From Karstenula rhodostoma CBS 690.94 (lineage: Eukaryota > Ascomycota > Dothideomycetes > Pleosporales > Didymosphaeriaceae): 64,000 bases of DNA. The position numbers and the translations under genes were made by a program. This document shows, piece after piece, positions 18,625-29,459 of the stretch; within the stretch, counting starts at the first letter, position 1; each line of letters starts with the position of its first letter. The notes under the pieces were generated by a model. The model ran no database searches. It was not told where the DNA came from and saw only the letters and a list, made by a program, of their open reading frames with translations. The DNA lies in NCBI GenBank assembly GCA_010093485.1, contig MU001493.1:95599-159598 (forward strand). The letters are read 5' to 3'.

Positions 18625-19575
18625 ATGTCTGCAGCGGGCAACACTATTCTCCAACCTCGGCGTTCGCAGGCGGACATCAAGGCTATAATGGCGATTACTA
18701 ACCTTGTCCACTTGAATCGACAAGGTAGAATTCCCACAGCCCATCAACTCGCTCGGTCTCTCGATCGGACGTTTTGTCGACTTTGCAATGTGTGGTTTCG
18801 GTCCGATAATTTGGGTCGGCATAAAAAGACCAAGGGCCATGACAAGGCTATCCGTCAGGCTGCTGAGGCTGCTAGGCTTACTACGGGGCTGCATATTATT
18901 CTGCCTCCTAAGACCGCACCAGCTGCGAACGTTCTGGAGACCGATCTGCGTGCTGTAGATTCCTCTGCTCCTGCCAAGGCACCTGCTGTAGAGGCTCTAG
19001 AAGGCGAACAGTCGGGCGAGGTTGTCCCCATGGTAGGTACGGCCAGCGCTAATGCGGACTCTGGAATGGCACATATCCAAACTTGGCTAGATGCTGTCGC
19101 AGAGGCAGGTTCGCCCACTGCGGACGCATCCATTATGGAGGTGACCCCGGATGTAACGTTTGAAACGACGTCTATCGTTAAGGTCCCAACAGGTGAACAG
19201 CTTGAGGCAGATGTTCCGGCTCCAAGCCCATCCAGTCCTAAGGTGACGGAGACTGCTCGCCGAAGCTTTGCCACTGATGCTGCACGTAAAACCGTCGCTA
19301 GCAAGGGTGGTATCTCCAAGCCAAAGTCCCTGAAAGCGGTGAAGTCTCCTCGCAAGAAGTCTGTAGTTGTGTTCACTGAGGAAGAAGACGAACAGATCCT
19401 TCATGGATACTTCCAGCAAATCCCTGAGAAGGAAACCGCTAAAACAATGCAGGGTAAGTCCGCCAGTGCGATCAAGGCACGAATCCAAGTGATCGCTGGC
19501 CTGAAGTGGGTGCCGGGGGGCGATACTCAGACGGAGGTCTACTATCGGATCCTCAAGCAGTACCATGATGTTTGA
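18625..19575 (+). CDS. Zinc-finger/Myb-like protein, paralogue 1 of a three-gene family
   Basis: A single exon of 316 residues. Start chosen at MSAAGNTI (context AAAATG) because it puts the conserved IMAITNL motif about 21 residues in, as in the two neighbours. One finger, CRLCNVWFRSDNLGRH-x5-H near residues 51-72, fits C-x2-C-x11-H-x5-H, one residue shorter between Cys and His than the matrin/JAZ type. A long Ala/Thr/Glu-rich middle is probably disordered, followed by a basic patch (KPKSLKAVKSPRKKS). A C-terminal Myb/SANT-like domain begins FTEEEDEQILHGY near 252. This suggests a nuclear DNA- or chromatin-binding protein, by inference. No intron is seen. The family is not one I recognise; see the genes at 20147 and 22508. 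Confidence 0.8.
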   Translation: MSAAGNTILQPRRSQADIKAIMAITNLVHLNRQGRIPTAHQLARSLDRTFCRLCNVWFRSDNLGRHKKTKGHDKAIRQAAEAARLTTGLHIILPPKTAPAANVLETDLRAVDSSAPAKAPAVEALEGEQSGEVVPMVGTASANADSGMAHIQTWLDAVAEAGSPTADASIMEVTPDVTFETTSIVKVPTGEQLEADVPAPSPSSPKVTETARRSFATDAARKTVASKGGISKPKSLKAVKSPRKKSVVVFTEEEDEQILHGYFQQIPEKETAKTMQGKSASAIKARIQVIAGLKWVPGGDTQTEVYYRILKQYHDV

Positions 19576-20146
19576 GGATTTCGGGTGTGCACGTGTGGTA
19601 GTGGAAGAACCCTTACCATGGCTGTAGTTATGTATCGCATATTTACTTTTTTGATCGCGCTGGTCGCTAACCAATTTGCTCAATAGATGACTTAGTCTTT
19701 AGATGGTGCCAGTTTTTACAATATACAAAATATGAGTAACTCGCTGGCGAAACCGGTAATCGATGTCTACTAGAATGCGATAGCTGTAACTCGAGCAAGA
19801 GCTAACAAGAATTCTTTCGTGATACCCAGAGATTGGTGTTTAGACCCTCGGAAAGATTTAACGCAGATTTCTTAGGATTCTTTAAACGTAGCGAGCTATC
19901 ATGTGTCTGGCTGCTAGTTGATTCTCCAAGAACATTCAACCTTCTTGGTTCGTGCTTTCTTCACCAATATGCCGAGTAGAGAAAAAGTGCGATTGGCCTG
20001 AGCGCGGTTGTATCAGCAACCCAGGCGTCGCCACGTGCTGTGCTTTCACCCATGCCCATGCACACTTACCGCCCGTATATGAGCCCGCTACTCGTTCTTC
20101 CCGTAAATCACCCGAACAGAGACGCAACCATCGAAGGAAGTTCAAC
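19576..20146. other. Intergenic
   Basis: Spacer between zinc-finger paralogues 1 and 2. AT-richer by eye than the coding flanks. No gene or clear element. Confidence 0.45.
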
Positions 20147-20650
20147 ATGGATAACGCATCCGCTTCAGGCTCCACGGAGCAGCCCTCAGGTGCGCACACC
20201 AACCCCTCTTCTGTCATGTCAATCCAGAACTTGCTCAACCCTAACCCCGATGTTACAGAATCCCCGGAGAGCGCAGCCAACACCCCCAAGCGCTATCTCT
20301 GTTTCATCTGCAACAAGACCGTTCTCTTCCGTACCCGATTCGTGCATCTGTCGTCGCTAGTGCACCAGAGGGCTGCAGGCGTGACCGATCCTGTTACGCC
20401 TGCCAGGTTCAAGAAGCGCTTCTGCGAGGTCTGCAAGGTCGCTATTAAAGCTAACAACTGGAACAACCACGAGACGTCACTTTCACACCAAGAGCTTATG
20501 GGTGTGGCTGATCCCGTTCAGCCAACTATGCGCCTCTGCGAGTACTGTGGTTACGGCGTGGACAAGAGGAATTGGGCGAAGCATACCAAGTCAGATACAC
20601 ATCGCAAGGCGACGGAGGAGGCATCTTCCGCTGCAGGTCAAGATGCCTAG
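20147..20650 (+). CDS. Three-finger protein, paralogue 2, lacking the Myb-like domain
   Basis: A 167-residue frame starts at ATG 20147 (MDNASASG). Residues ~23-30 hold MSIQNLLN, the shared N-terminal motif. Three fingers follow in a row, all C-x2-C-x11-H-x5-H: CFICNKTVLF..., CEVCKVAIKAN... and CEYCGYGVDKR.... Fingers 2 and 3 share W-N/A-x-H spacing, so they look like internal duplicates. The frame stops at a TAG at 20648, before the Myb-like part found in both relatives. In-frame sequence after that stop still resembles the paralogue's basic linker (next entry), which suggests the protein was once longer. It may still work as a finger-only protein. Confidence 0.75.
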   Translation: MDNASASGSTEQPSGAHTNPSSVMSIQNLLNPNPDVTESPESAANTPKRYLCFICNKTVLFRTRFVHLSSLVHQRAAGVTDPVTPARFKKRFCEVCKVAIKANNWNNHETSLSHQELMGVADPVQPTMRLCEYCGYGVDKRNWAKHTKSDTHRKATEEASSAAGQDA

Positions 20651-20760
20651 TCTGCATCGACTGCCACTGCTACGAACGTCACACGTGGTGCGCGTAAGTC
20701 AGTCATTGATCGTGGTGGAGTATCTAAGCAGTCATAGGACGCTTCTAAGATGAAGGTCGA
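20651..20760 (+). pseudogene. Decayed in-frame tail of paralogue 2
   Basis: Reading on in the same frame past the stop at 20648 gives Ser/Thr/Ala-rich sequence and then GARKSVIDRGGVSKQS, followed by a second TAG. Paralogue 1 has AARKTVASKGGISKPKS at the corresponding place, just before its Myb-like domain. The match supports a former longer protein cut by nonsense changes. Both stops are TAG, compatible with CAG-to-TAG (C-to-T) changes, but that origin is inference. No Myb-like remnant can be recognised further on. Confidence 0.5.
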
Positions 20761-22507
20761 GCGGATATTTGACTCCGGGAAGCTCTTTGATTGCATCTGA
20801 GATGTTTGAGGCCGATCAACTGGCCTGTCCGGTATGTTGTGGCAAACGAGTCTCAGTGGGACGTGTTATGGATTGGATGTTAGCTCGGATTCCCTTGTTG
20901 GCTCTTCCCCGGTTGCGTTGTTGCATTGCCGGCTGATTTGGCTTTTCTTTACTGGGGAGATTAGCTCTCTACTTTCTATCAGCCACAATATATTATACCA
21001 CATCCACTTTTCACTCCGATGCTACATATCTGGCAGTTCAATCCAACACGAATCAACTATTCACATTTAGGTGATCACGTTGTGTTCAGCTCACAAGAGG
21101 GTCAAAAAGCATCCAAAACTCTACGTGCATTACTGACAAACACAGTTTGGAGTTTTAATGCATCCAAATACTAATAAAACCATATTCTGTTGTAGCCTGT
21201 CTTCGTTACTATTCTACGTGATGCTCTAAAATAAGAAATATATGAGTTGACCCTTGCAAGAGCGCTGGTAGTGTCTATCGGGATGCTCAAACTCCTAGTT
21301 TTGTCCGTTAGAAATTGGTAGGGAAGGTTCGCAAGTGTACCTGCTCACATGCTATTCCTGTTCCCGAAGTGCCCACAAAGCTTGCAGCCAATGCAATGGC
21401 TTCAGCCATGGTGTAATCGTCCCAATAAAGGGGAGTGTCACAGACTCAGCACGATAGCACACGCAAGACGAATGCCATGAGCGCAATCATGTAAAACGCT
21501 ATTCCCAGCCAATATTGAACCATCTATCCTCTCGAACTGGTGTCCCGCAGGTTGCTATAAAGTATCCTTTCGTGCTTGAAGTTTCGCGAACGGTAAAGGT
21601 TGAGTTCAGCGGTCTGGATTATCCGTGTGCTGGTACGAATGCCGAGAATGTTTGTCGAGGACGCGTTGTATGCTGAAATTGCCTTTTAGAAAAGATCATA
21701 AGGTGCCGGCTGAATCATATACAGCTCGAGTGAGAGATGAAATTTGCTCCATATATAGGCGGCGGAGTCAATTGTAAATGAACAGCATAACTAGAAAAAT
21801 ACATGCTCCATGCTAGCGGTAGAGGTCATAGGGCTCGCTGAAGTTCTCGGCACGACTGGTTAGTTGAAATATAATCTTGAACGCCTTGCGATGCTAAATG
21901 ATAGTAGCTGCGGTTCTAATAGCCTTTGAGCCTATGCTAATCTACGACTAAAAGGTTATGGATGACCCGAGACTACCTTTTTACGAGGCTTGGGCCCCGT
22001 TATGGTCCAAATGTCTCTAGCATTCCTGGATTAATCCCATGTCGGGTCATGTTCGTCAAGTAGACCCGTTGTATGAAAGAGTTCAATTTATCGGTTACGT
22101 TTAAGGCTTCCCAAAATTTCATGCTTGTCGTTGTTGTTTGTTAAAGAAGTTTAAATGCCCATTCCGTTGGTTCAAAGGAAACCAGAAGACCGAAATAGAA
22201 AGTGGAAAAGACAGGAAGTGAGGGTGAAGGGAAATCACGCTTAGGGTTGATGGTACGGCCATAACACATGATCTAGATCCAAGGGCCATGGTTGAATATT
22301 TTGCGCACTAACCCCGCGATGTTCTGAGACCTTCACGCTTTCACCATGGCTGTCGACCCATACTCTGTACATATAAACCCATCGTGGTACACTCCAAAAC
22401 CATCCGCTCAGAACGCCACTCTTACAACCACTGAATAAAACTCTCGGAAACGGGCCCATACGCATAATCACGTCCGATACGAACAGACAGTGCCGAGCTC
22501 GTGGATC
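20761..22507. other. Gene-free, AT-rich-looking stretch
   Basis: About 1.75 kb with many stops in all frames. GCATCCAAAACTC near 21109 and a GAGTTTTAATGCATCC near 21152 form a weak inverted match. A frame near 20802 reads CPVCCGKRVSVGRVMDW, vaguely finger-like but lacking the His pair. No transposon ends seen. Confidence 0.4.
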
Positions 22508-23473
22508 ATGTCTGAAAAAGACCAGGTTTCACGCCTGCAGCTAGGTAGGACTGCGTCCATCATGTCTATTCAAAACCTAGTTGATACCGACTTAGTTGAG
22601 GATGCAATGGGTATCACCGCCTCAGGCAACGAGCACTACAACGGAAACGACGACCAGGGTATCCGCGTGTCAGGTCCAAAGACGGCAGACACTATCCAGC
22701 CTGGAAGCTTCACAGCCGCGGAGTGGCATGAAGCTAGCATGCAATACCTTGAACACACAGAAGCTCGTTGGGCCGCGCAGCAATCAGCAAAATTCACAGT
22801 GCTACCCAGCGTCCCTGACCAACCGAAACTTCGCACAGATCATGAAGAGAAAGCAAGTCTACGAACCGCACAAGACGAATCAAGCGACGCCCACGGCCAG
22901 GAGTCTGTAGAAATCTTCATCCCAGATCCCGCGAACAAGGACATCATCATCTGCCAGATCTGCCAGAAACCCGTCCATCGCCGCCACATCAGCGTTCACT
23001 CTACAACCCAAAAGCACCAGCGTCTGTCGGCAACAAGCCGCACGGACCGTGCTTTCGAGCCCGCGAAAGAGCCGCAGTACTTCTGCGAAGTATGCCAGCG
23101 CTCAGTCCGTCAGTCGTACCTCCTCAAACACGAAGCTACGGACCTGCACCATCGGCGGCTGGTAAAGCAGATGGATTTACCCGTAGCACCTGCCCCTAAA
23201 CCTGCAGTGGGGGCGAAAGTGCCGAAGCACAAGAAGACGTACGAGTGGACGGCTGAGGAAGATGAGACAATTGTTCGGGCATACGTGGATTTAAAGGATG
23301 ACGAGGGGATTGCGGGGATGTTGCCGTATAGGAGCGTACAAGCTGTTGCGCAGAGGCGGAGGGATCTCACAAACCCGCGACCTACGGTGAGCGGCAGCTG
23401 GGAGTACTCGGCCTTGTATCTGCGCATTCTTTGGGAGAAGAATGGAGTGCAGCGGAACAAGCCAGCCTTGTAG
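22508..23473 (+). CDS. Zinc-finger/Myb-like protein, paralogue 3
   Basis: A single exon of 321 residues starts MSEKDQVSRL at the first ATG in frame. The shared motif IMSIQNLVDTD comes at residue ~18. Two C-x2-C-x11-H-x5-H fingers lie near residues 147-172 (CQICQKPVHRRHISVH) and 191-216 (CEVCQRSVRQSYLLKH). A basic linker (KVPKHKKTYEW) leads into a C-terminal Myb/SANT-like domain, WTAEEDETIVRAYVDL, whose position matches that in paralogue 1 (FTEEEDEQILHGYFQQ). Linker and middle region are otherwise divergent, so the copies are old. Probably nuclear; target unknown. All three genes are on the same strand within 5 kb and without introns. Confidence 0.8.
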   Translation: MSEKDQVSRLQLGRTASIMSIQNLVDTDLVEDAMGITASGNEHYNGNDDQGIRVSGPKTADTIQPGSFTAAEWHEASMQYLEHTEARWAAQQSAKFTVLPSVPDQPKLRTDHEEKASLRTAQDESSDAHGQESVEIFIPDPANKDIIICQICQKPVHRRHISVHSTTQKHQRLSATSRTDRAFEPAKEPQYFCEVCQRSVRQSYLLKHEATDLHHRRLVKQMDLPVAPAPKPAVGAKVPKHKKTYEWTAEEDETIVRAYVDLKDDEGIAGMLPYRSVQAVAQRRRDLTNPRPTVSGSWEYSALYLRILWEKNGVQRNKPAL

Positions 23474-24994
23474 ACTGTGACGTCCGGTGGTCAGCGGTTT
23501 GATTCGTGTTATTAGGGATACCGAAGAACGTAGGGTTGGTTTCTTGGTTAGTCTTCTTCTTACGAGATGTTCGATCCAGTCGATGTGTAGTAGGAGTACA
23601 AGCGATGTAGACAAAGGAGAAGACATCGGAGAGCGACAAATGGATAAGGTTTGGTCTTCGACCCAGCGGAGGGCTTCATCTCCTGTCGCTAGACAAGTTC
23701 AACAACAATCAAACTGCAAACTAGCTGCTTTCGGCCGTATTAAACTGCGACATGATACAAATCTTGTTTCCAAATCCATCATAATTACATTCAGCTTCGT
23801 ACGGGTAGTCATTGCGTGTTGAAAGGAGAACCTCTTAGGCTATCTACCATTATACCGCCACACAGAACAGTCGTCGAAAATCAAAGGATATCGTCGTAGT
23901 GGTTATGAAAATACAACACAACAACAGAGCCGACTGAGAAAGTTTCAATACTCTTGAGAAGCAAAGTTCCGTCAAGCGCACAATCGTATGAATCTTTGTA
24001 GGTGATGGAAATCTCGGTGTAGACGTCTCCGGGTGAAACGAATATCATTCCTGCGCCACTTGCTCTCCCCGGTTCGATGCTGTCTCAACAGATCGATCAA
24101 GCTCATGGTACGCATCGTGCACTATGATTTTCGAGATACTAATGGTGATTCCGATGGGGGCTATTAGGGTGTGCCTTTCTCTGACAGATCGTGTGTTAAG
24201 GTTTTAGCAGAGTCCTTCCCGTATGCATGAATGTGTTTTGTGCAAAGAAAAAGGTTTCCAATCAGATGCCGCAATGGCGTCTATCTTCAGTCCCGGGTGT
24301 GCTTATCTTGTAATAAACGGACCACGGACAGTGTCCAAGACAGAGTCTGAAAAGTGCCATTGATTCACTGGGCGTAGGGTTAAGTGCGGGTATGGGTCTC
24401 TGTAAGCAAGGATCCCGTAGAGGGTCTTGTCAGGTAATATCCGTGTTGCACTGTAGTTCTCGGTGTGGTAATACTGGTCAGATTCGCACCGCATCCGTAG
24501 TAAGCTTACGTCAAGACCAGCATCCTCAAAGCGACGCCTCCGGGCACCCAATCAACGGGATCGGTACCTGCGAGGTGGCTGAAAGGATATGCATGCATAC
24601 TATCGATTGATAAACCAGTGAAGCTACGGCTCGTGAAGCGGTTTCGAGGGCCACGCCGCCGGGTATACACTGTGTGCCTCAGCCTGAATCCTCAGAATAT
24701 GGAGCAGCCTGCTCATCGTTTTCCGTTAAACCTTTCACTACTCGCATAACTATATGTGGGCTAAGGCTGACCTCATTAGACGCATTCAGATGACCATCCG
24801 CGGGCCGGGTATCCTGCTGGAGCTACAGTTTGATACGTGGGTTGTGAGTCGGTTCTTTGTCGGACAATATCGTTCATACCTGAGCAAAAGCAGTGCGAGT
24901 GTACCTGTGAATCGCACAGAGCAGGCGTGCTCGCCGCATGTCCATTGTCGCGATCTAGACTAGTAAAGGCCCAGCATACCACTATTGCTCCGCT
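23474..24994. other. Gene-free stretch
   Basis: About 1.5 kb between zinc-finger paralogue 3 and the reductase gene. Only short random frames; no repeat or RNA gene recognised. Confidence 0.45.
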
Positions 24995-26113
24995 CTACTG
25001 ATTGTCATATGGAAGACCGCTTTCCTGGCGAATGGCGCCGTATATGCCCAATAAACTAGTGTCCGGTCCAGCAAGCTTCTTGGCATCTTTCAAGTGCTGG
25101 ACTGCTACTTCGTACGACTTCAGCGATGTACCAGTAGCTTTGGCGACACCCATTACTTTTCCTGCCAGTGCCAGGGCTTGGGACGCTCCGGTAACGACCT
25201 GCAACATCGCCAAGTTTAGCAGAGTATCCAACCCCAGCGTGAGAGGGCTATACTCACGTGATCTTTCGTATAATCACCGCTGATCATTGCCTAGTGTAGA
25301 TCACGTGCGGCGAGGTCGGCATCAACGCCTCAAATAACTTCAGAATGTTGCTTGGCCCAAGTTTGGTCTTCTCAGCAAAGGTACACATCTCGGCTGCTGT
25401 TTCCATACTCGTCATAATCATGACGTTGCCGATGAATTTCAGTAGTGAGGCCTGTCCCGGTTGCTCGCCACTGAGATTGACCACAGCTCGTCCGATACTT
25501 TGATCCTGTCAGCAGGAGTGTTTTTAGGTTACCATGCTTACTTACACACCCTCGAGATAGGGTAGAATACGATTGACAGACTCTTCCTTCCCGGCGGGAA
25601 TCACTGTCAAGGTTGCTGCTTTTGCCATCGAAGGATCGCCAAATACTAGTTCACCGTAAGTCCATTTGCCTTGTTTTGGGGTTGTTGCATTCACCTGGAG
25701 CTGCGACAAATTCCGCACCAGAGTTGATCACGCGTTCCGCCACCGCGTTGGTGAAGTTGGGCGAGATTGTGGAGCTATCTACGAACAGCTTTCCTTGAAC
25801 GTTTTGTTCAAGCATCTCATCAAGAACATGTTGCAACGCTTTTTCGTCTTGCAAACAAATCCATATCACGTTTGATTCCTGGGTGAGCTTGATCAAACTT
25901 TCTACGTGTTCGCAATGTTCGAATTTGGTGCTGTGTCCGGCTGCGCGCTCCGTCGTGCGATTCCACAACAGCAAGGGCTTCTCAAGTTTGCCCTTTGCAA
26001 TCAAGTTCCCACTTATTCCCTAGGCTGGGAGTTAGAATGGTAGCTTGCATAATCATGACAGGTCTTACTTGTCCCATTTGCCCCAAGCCTACGAAAGCAA
26101 TCTGTGATGCCAT
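24995..26113 (-). CDS. 6PGDH-fold beta-hydroxyacid dehydrogenase-like reductase, possibly frameshifted
   Basis: Related to 3-hydroxyisobutyrate dehydrogenase. Exons by splice motifs: 26069..26113 (MASQIAFVGLGQMGQ, the NAD(P) loop GxGxxG), 25695..26019, 25546..25645, 25305..25497 and 24995..25198. This gives 288 residues in frame, near the family length. VIWICLQDEKALQHVL and FVDSSTISPNF match the family (DxSTxxP). GVIGRAVVNLSGEQPGQASLLKFIGN carries the catalytic Lys region (G-x-G-x2-x3-K-x2-N). The problem is around 25285-25305. Sequence encoding MISGDYTKDH, expected between exons 4 and 5, lies there in a shifted frame behind a stop. Either a 106-nt intron starting GTGATC removes it, or one base has been lost and the gene is broken. 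Possibly once part of a cluster with the methyltransferase and oxidase to its right. Confidence 0.7.
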
Positions 26114-27593
26114 GCTTCTTGTTGATGGATTTGATGGAAGATACGAGCGAGGTCTAGACATTTTCTGTCACTATTCACAACCTTTGTATACGGATGGGGG
26201 CTGCTAGTGGGGCTATTCCACGTTCGCCATGGCCGGATTTGGATTCAGCCAGAGCCCAAGCCGATATTCGTGCCGATTTATTTTAAGCGCGAGGCAATAT
26301 TTGCCTAGTTTTGTTACCCCAGACGTCGCCAATAATAACTATATTTGGGCACACATCGAGGCTTGTGCTTGTATCATAGCAGCGCGCCTACCTACACCAG
26401 CACCCTTGTACCGCAGTATTCCATGGGTGAAGGACAGCGTGACTAGTGTGGAGGACTAGATTGCCGCTGTTGGAGAAAAAGTCAAGAATCCATGATCCAG
26501 ATAAATGGACCGAAACCGAAATACCAAACGAACAAGGTCTTTGGAGGAACCAAATCAGTTCTCAGGTTTTCCAAAACGTCTGTACACACTCGAAGAGCAA
26601 CAAGTTGTGTATTAGACTGTGGAACATCAGTTATCAATATATTGACGTAAGCTCATCAAATTTTGTCGCACTCTGTCACGCAAATATTCTAGATTTTGTT
26701 TTCTCGCCGCTGACTCGCACCTGGACGGCTACCGAGTGCAAAGTATCGAATACCTACGTGCCGATAGCTCAATCCCACACGCGAAAGACATAGCCTCTGT
26801 CTTTCGATATACCATGATTCCTTCGCTCAAACCGTGGACATCCAGGTCGTGACTCTAAACTATATTCTAACATTCATACGGCTGCTATTTAGGTGAATTT
26901 GCGGGGAAAGGATCACAGCATTCGTTCTCGGGCGCCCGGTTTGCGTTTTGATGAAGCGCTATTGGAGCGCTAGAACACAATTTCAGGGCTTAGATGAAGT
27001 AGGAGGGTCGGAATGTAGCTCGGCCTCGAAAGGGGAAATCTCTGGATAGATGATAGGGTAGCTGTGCAGGGCAAAACTTCCGCTCCTGCCTAGGCAGACA
27101 CGCTTGGGCTTTGCTACCATGCCACTTCGTTACAGGGCCGAACGCTTACGACGAACGCCTCGTATTTCCAACTTGGTGCGCGCCATGGAGCGCAACCGTG
27201 GGTAATGTGGCGTTTTGTGACCCTTGCTGTTGCCTGATCCGTGAGCAAGGATGCACCGTGCCTTAGTCGCGCAGCCAGTTCGTTTTAGAGTTCGATTTAT
27301 ATTCGTGTCAAACTTTCCGCAATAACCAGGGGTTCAGTTTCAGCTGCAGAAACGGGATATGGTGCTCAATTGAGCAACACGGGTATCTAGAGTATTGAAA
27401 TGAGATTTTAGCCTTTAGTGGGATTATGCAGTCACTAAAATCTCAAATCTTCCACGTAGAAAATTGGAACATCGTAATCCTTTCATATATGACATCCAGA
27501 CTATTGCGATTGGTTTCTGTGCGGTAGATATAATGAGTAGTGTGACTTTGAAATCGTCATGTTCCATGGACAGAGCATCTTGAAACGACTGAA
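26114..27593. other. Gene-free stretch
   Basis: About 1.5 kb between two minus-strand metabolic genes. No gene or element that I can support; a missing cluster gene would be expected here, but no remnant was recognisable. Confidence 0.4.
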
Positions 27594-28963
27594 TCACTTT
27601 CGCACCAAAGCTGTGACGGTCTCGTGCACGCCTGGTGTATATACCACTCGCTTCACAATCTTCAGCCCAACAGAGTCATACAGGTTATCCCACTGCGACA
27701 CAGTTCTCTCCATGGAAGCTCCTGCCACCATCATCGTGATGTCGACTTGTGACACCTGCCACGGAACGCCCTCGTTGGGGAGTACCATGTCGTCAATAAG
27801 GATGATAGAGTCCTCGGACATGGCCTCGATTTGGTGCTTGAGGATTGCAACACATTTGTCATCGGGCCAGTCGTGGAGAACCGCACGGAGGTAGTAGTAT
27901 CTTGCGCCTGGAAATCGATGTCAGTGGTGGAGTACATGGTAGGGAGATTTGGAGTATATACCCTTGACAGGCTGTGGCGTGAAAAAGTCATGAGCAATAT
28001 GCTCTATACCAGGGCTCGAAAAACTTCTAGCATGCTCCACTGCAAACGGCAGATCCATATTGACAACCTTGCCGGGCATATCCGGGAACGCAGCACGAAA
28101 CTCCGTAGCTTGGTGTCCCAAGCCACCACCGACATCAATGAGTAACACGCGGTCAGCGGTGAGCTTTGGATCATTCGGGTTGAGATCCTCCAGGACAGGG
28201 TATCTCTGAATCCAGGTTGTCTGGTTCTCCCGACGTGCAGCCATGTATACGTTGAAGTTTGCAAAATTCTCGGGGTGCGACATCATCCATTCGAAGCAGC
28301 TTTCTTTGGTGTTGAAGGCTTCCTGGAAGACTGTGTTGTAGGCGTCGTTGGGGTTCTTGTAGCCATGGCGCTCGAACCAGGCGGGGAATTCTTGGTAGAT
28401 TGGACCGCATGCGTCGAAGCTGGGTACAATCAGTATAACTATTAAAGGTGTCGGTTATTTGGCGTGCGACGAACTAATGCTTGATTGTGGCTGCGTCTCC
28501 TGGCCGAGCCAAGGTGTCAGAGATATTCGTTCTCTGGAACTCGTTCAGGCCTGTCTCTCTAATGACACCATAACCTGCGAGACAGCGCAAAATTCGTGCT
28601 AAGAACCATAGCTATTAGCATGAATAGCGTGCGAGAGTTTACGACCCACCAAGCAAAACCTCCTCCGCGTTTGCGAAAGACGCAAGTTCTGCGACAGTCG
28701 TGGGTTTACCGCTGGTAGCAAGATACTCGAAGATCCTGAGGTTGATTCCGCATCGGACCACAGCAGTAGACACGTGCTGAGTCAAGTCAGAAAAACGTTC
28801 AATCTCTAGTAGCTTCACCTACGCCGCCCCAGATACGAATCGTGGTGTCGTCGGGTGATTCGAGAGTGTACGACAAGTCTCGTAGCTTTGTAAGTATCGA
28901 TTTACGCGTTGCTTCATCCGCACCTGATGCGAGCGCAGTAAGCTGGTTCATGATGGCGTCCAT
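27594..28963 (-). CDS. SAM-dependent O-methyltransferase (COMT-like), five exons
   Basis: Exons 28823..28963, 28650..28776, 28475..28598, 27962..28419 and 27594..27907 give 387 residues with the frame kept, usual for fungal small-molecule O-methyltransferases. The N-terminal dimerisation/winged-helix half contains LRIFEYLATSGKPTTVAELA. The SAM site is VLLIDVGGGLGHQATEF (motif I, D-V-G-G-G-x-G) in exon 4, then VVNMDLPFAVE and the catalytic region RAVLHDWPDDKCVAILKH, where His-Asp is the expected base pair, and ILIDDMVLPNEG. One donor (end of exon 3) is GTTCGT, weaker than the rest, but the junction restores HYFDACGPIYQEFP. It lies head to head with the decayed multicopper oxidase, about 500 bp away. 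The substrate is probably a phenolic or polyketide metabolite, by inference. Confidence 0.88.
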
Positions 28964-29459
28964 GATGATGGAATATCAAGACTTGGAATATGACTTTGAG
29001 TACAGATTTCGCTATGGCGAAAGCGACAGATGCAGACAGTGTAGAAGTACTAAAAGCTAAAAAGGGGGACTCATAAAAAATGAGTTGAACTTACCGCATT
29101 ATAGCCAAAACGGAACCAATTCGAGTTGGTCAAAGGTCGGAGCCCAGGGTTGGGTGTCGCGCAACCAATGCGCCCTCCTCTGTCGATATTCTGTTTGATG
29201 CGACGGTCCCCGGGTAAGTTAATGACACCCCTAGAAGCATGCTGCTGACCGGCACAGCATCGCCAAGACACACGTAAGCATCCGCAATCGTGCACCGCGC
29301 CACCTCAAACCAGAAGATCTGTGACGTTCTCATTGTTCCCCATGGCTGGGTTAAGACAACCAATACTTCCATGCATGGCACCCGTAGACACGCAACCAGT
29401 ACTTGCACACGGGGCCTGCATGCATAGGAGCTAAAAGCAGCCAGTACTCATATAGACAG
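28964..29459. other. Divergent promoter region
   Basis: Roughly 500 bp shared by the O-methyltransferase (leftward) and multicopper oxidase remnant (rightward). The oxidase signal peptide would be expected at the right end but cannot be recognised. Confidence 0.45.

Noticed and set aside
20802..20935. Frame with CPVCCGKRVSVGRVMDW after the second finger gene
   Set aside because: Starts like a finger but lacks the His pair and any paralogue match.
29130..29408. Minus-strand frame between methyltransferase and oxidase
   Set aside because: No family resemblance; lies in the shared promoter region and probably open by chance.
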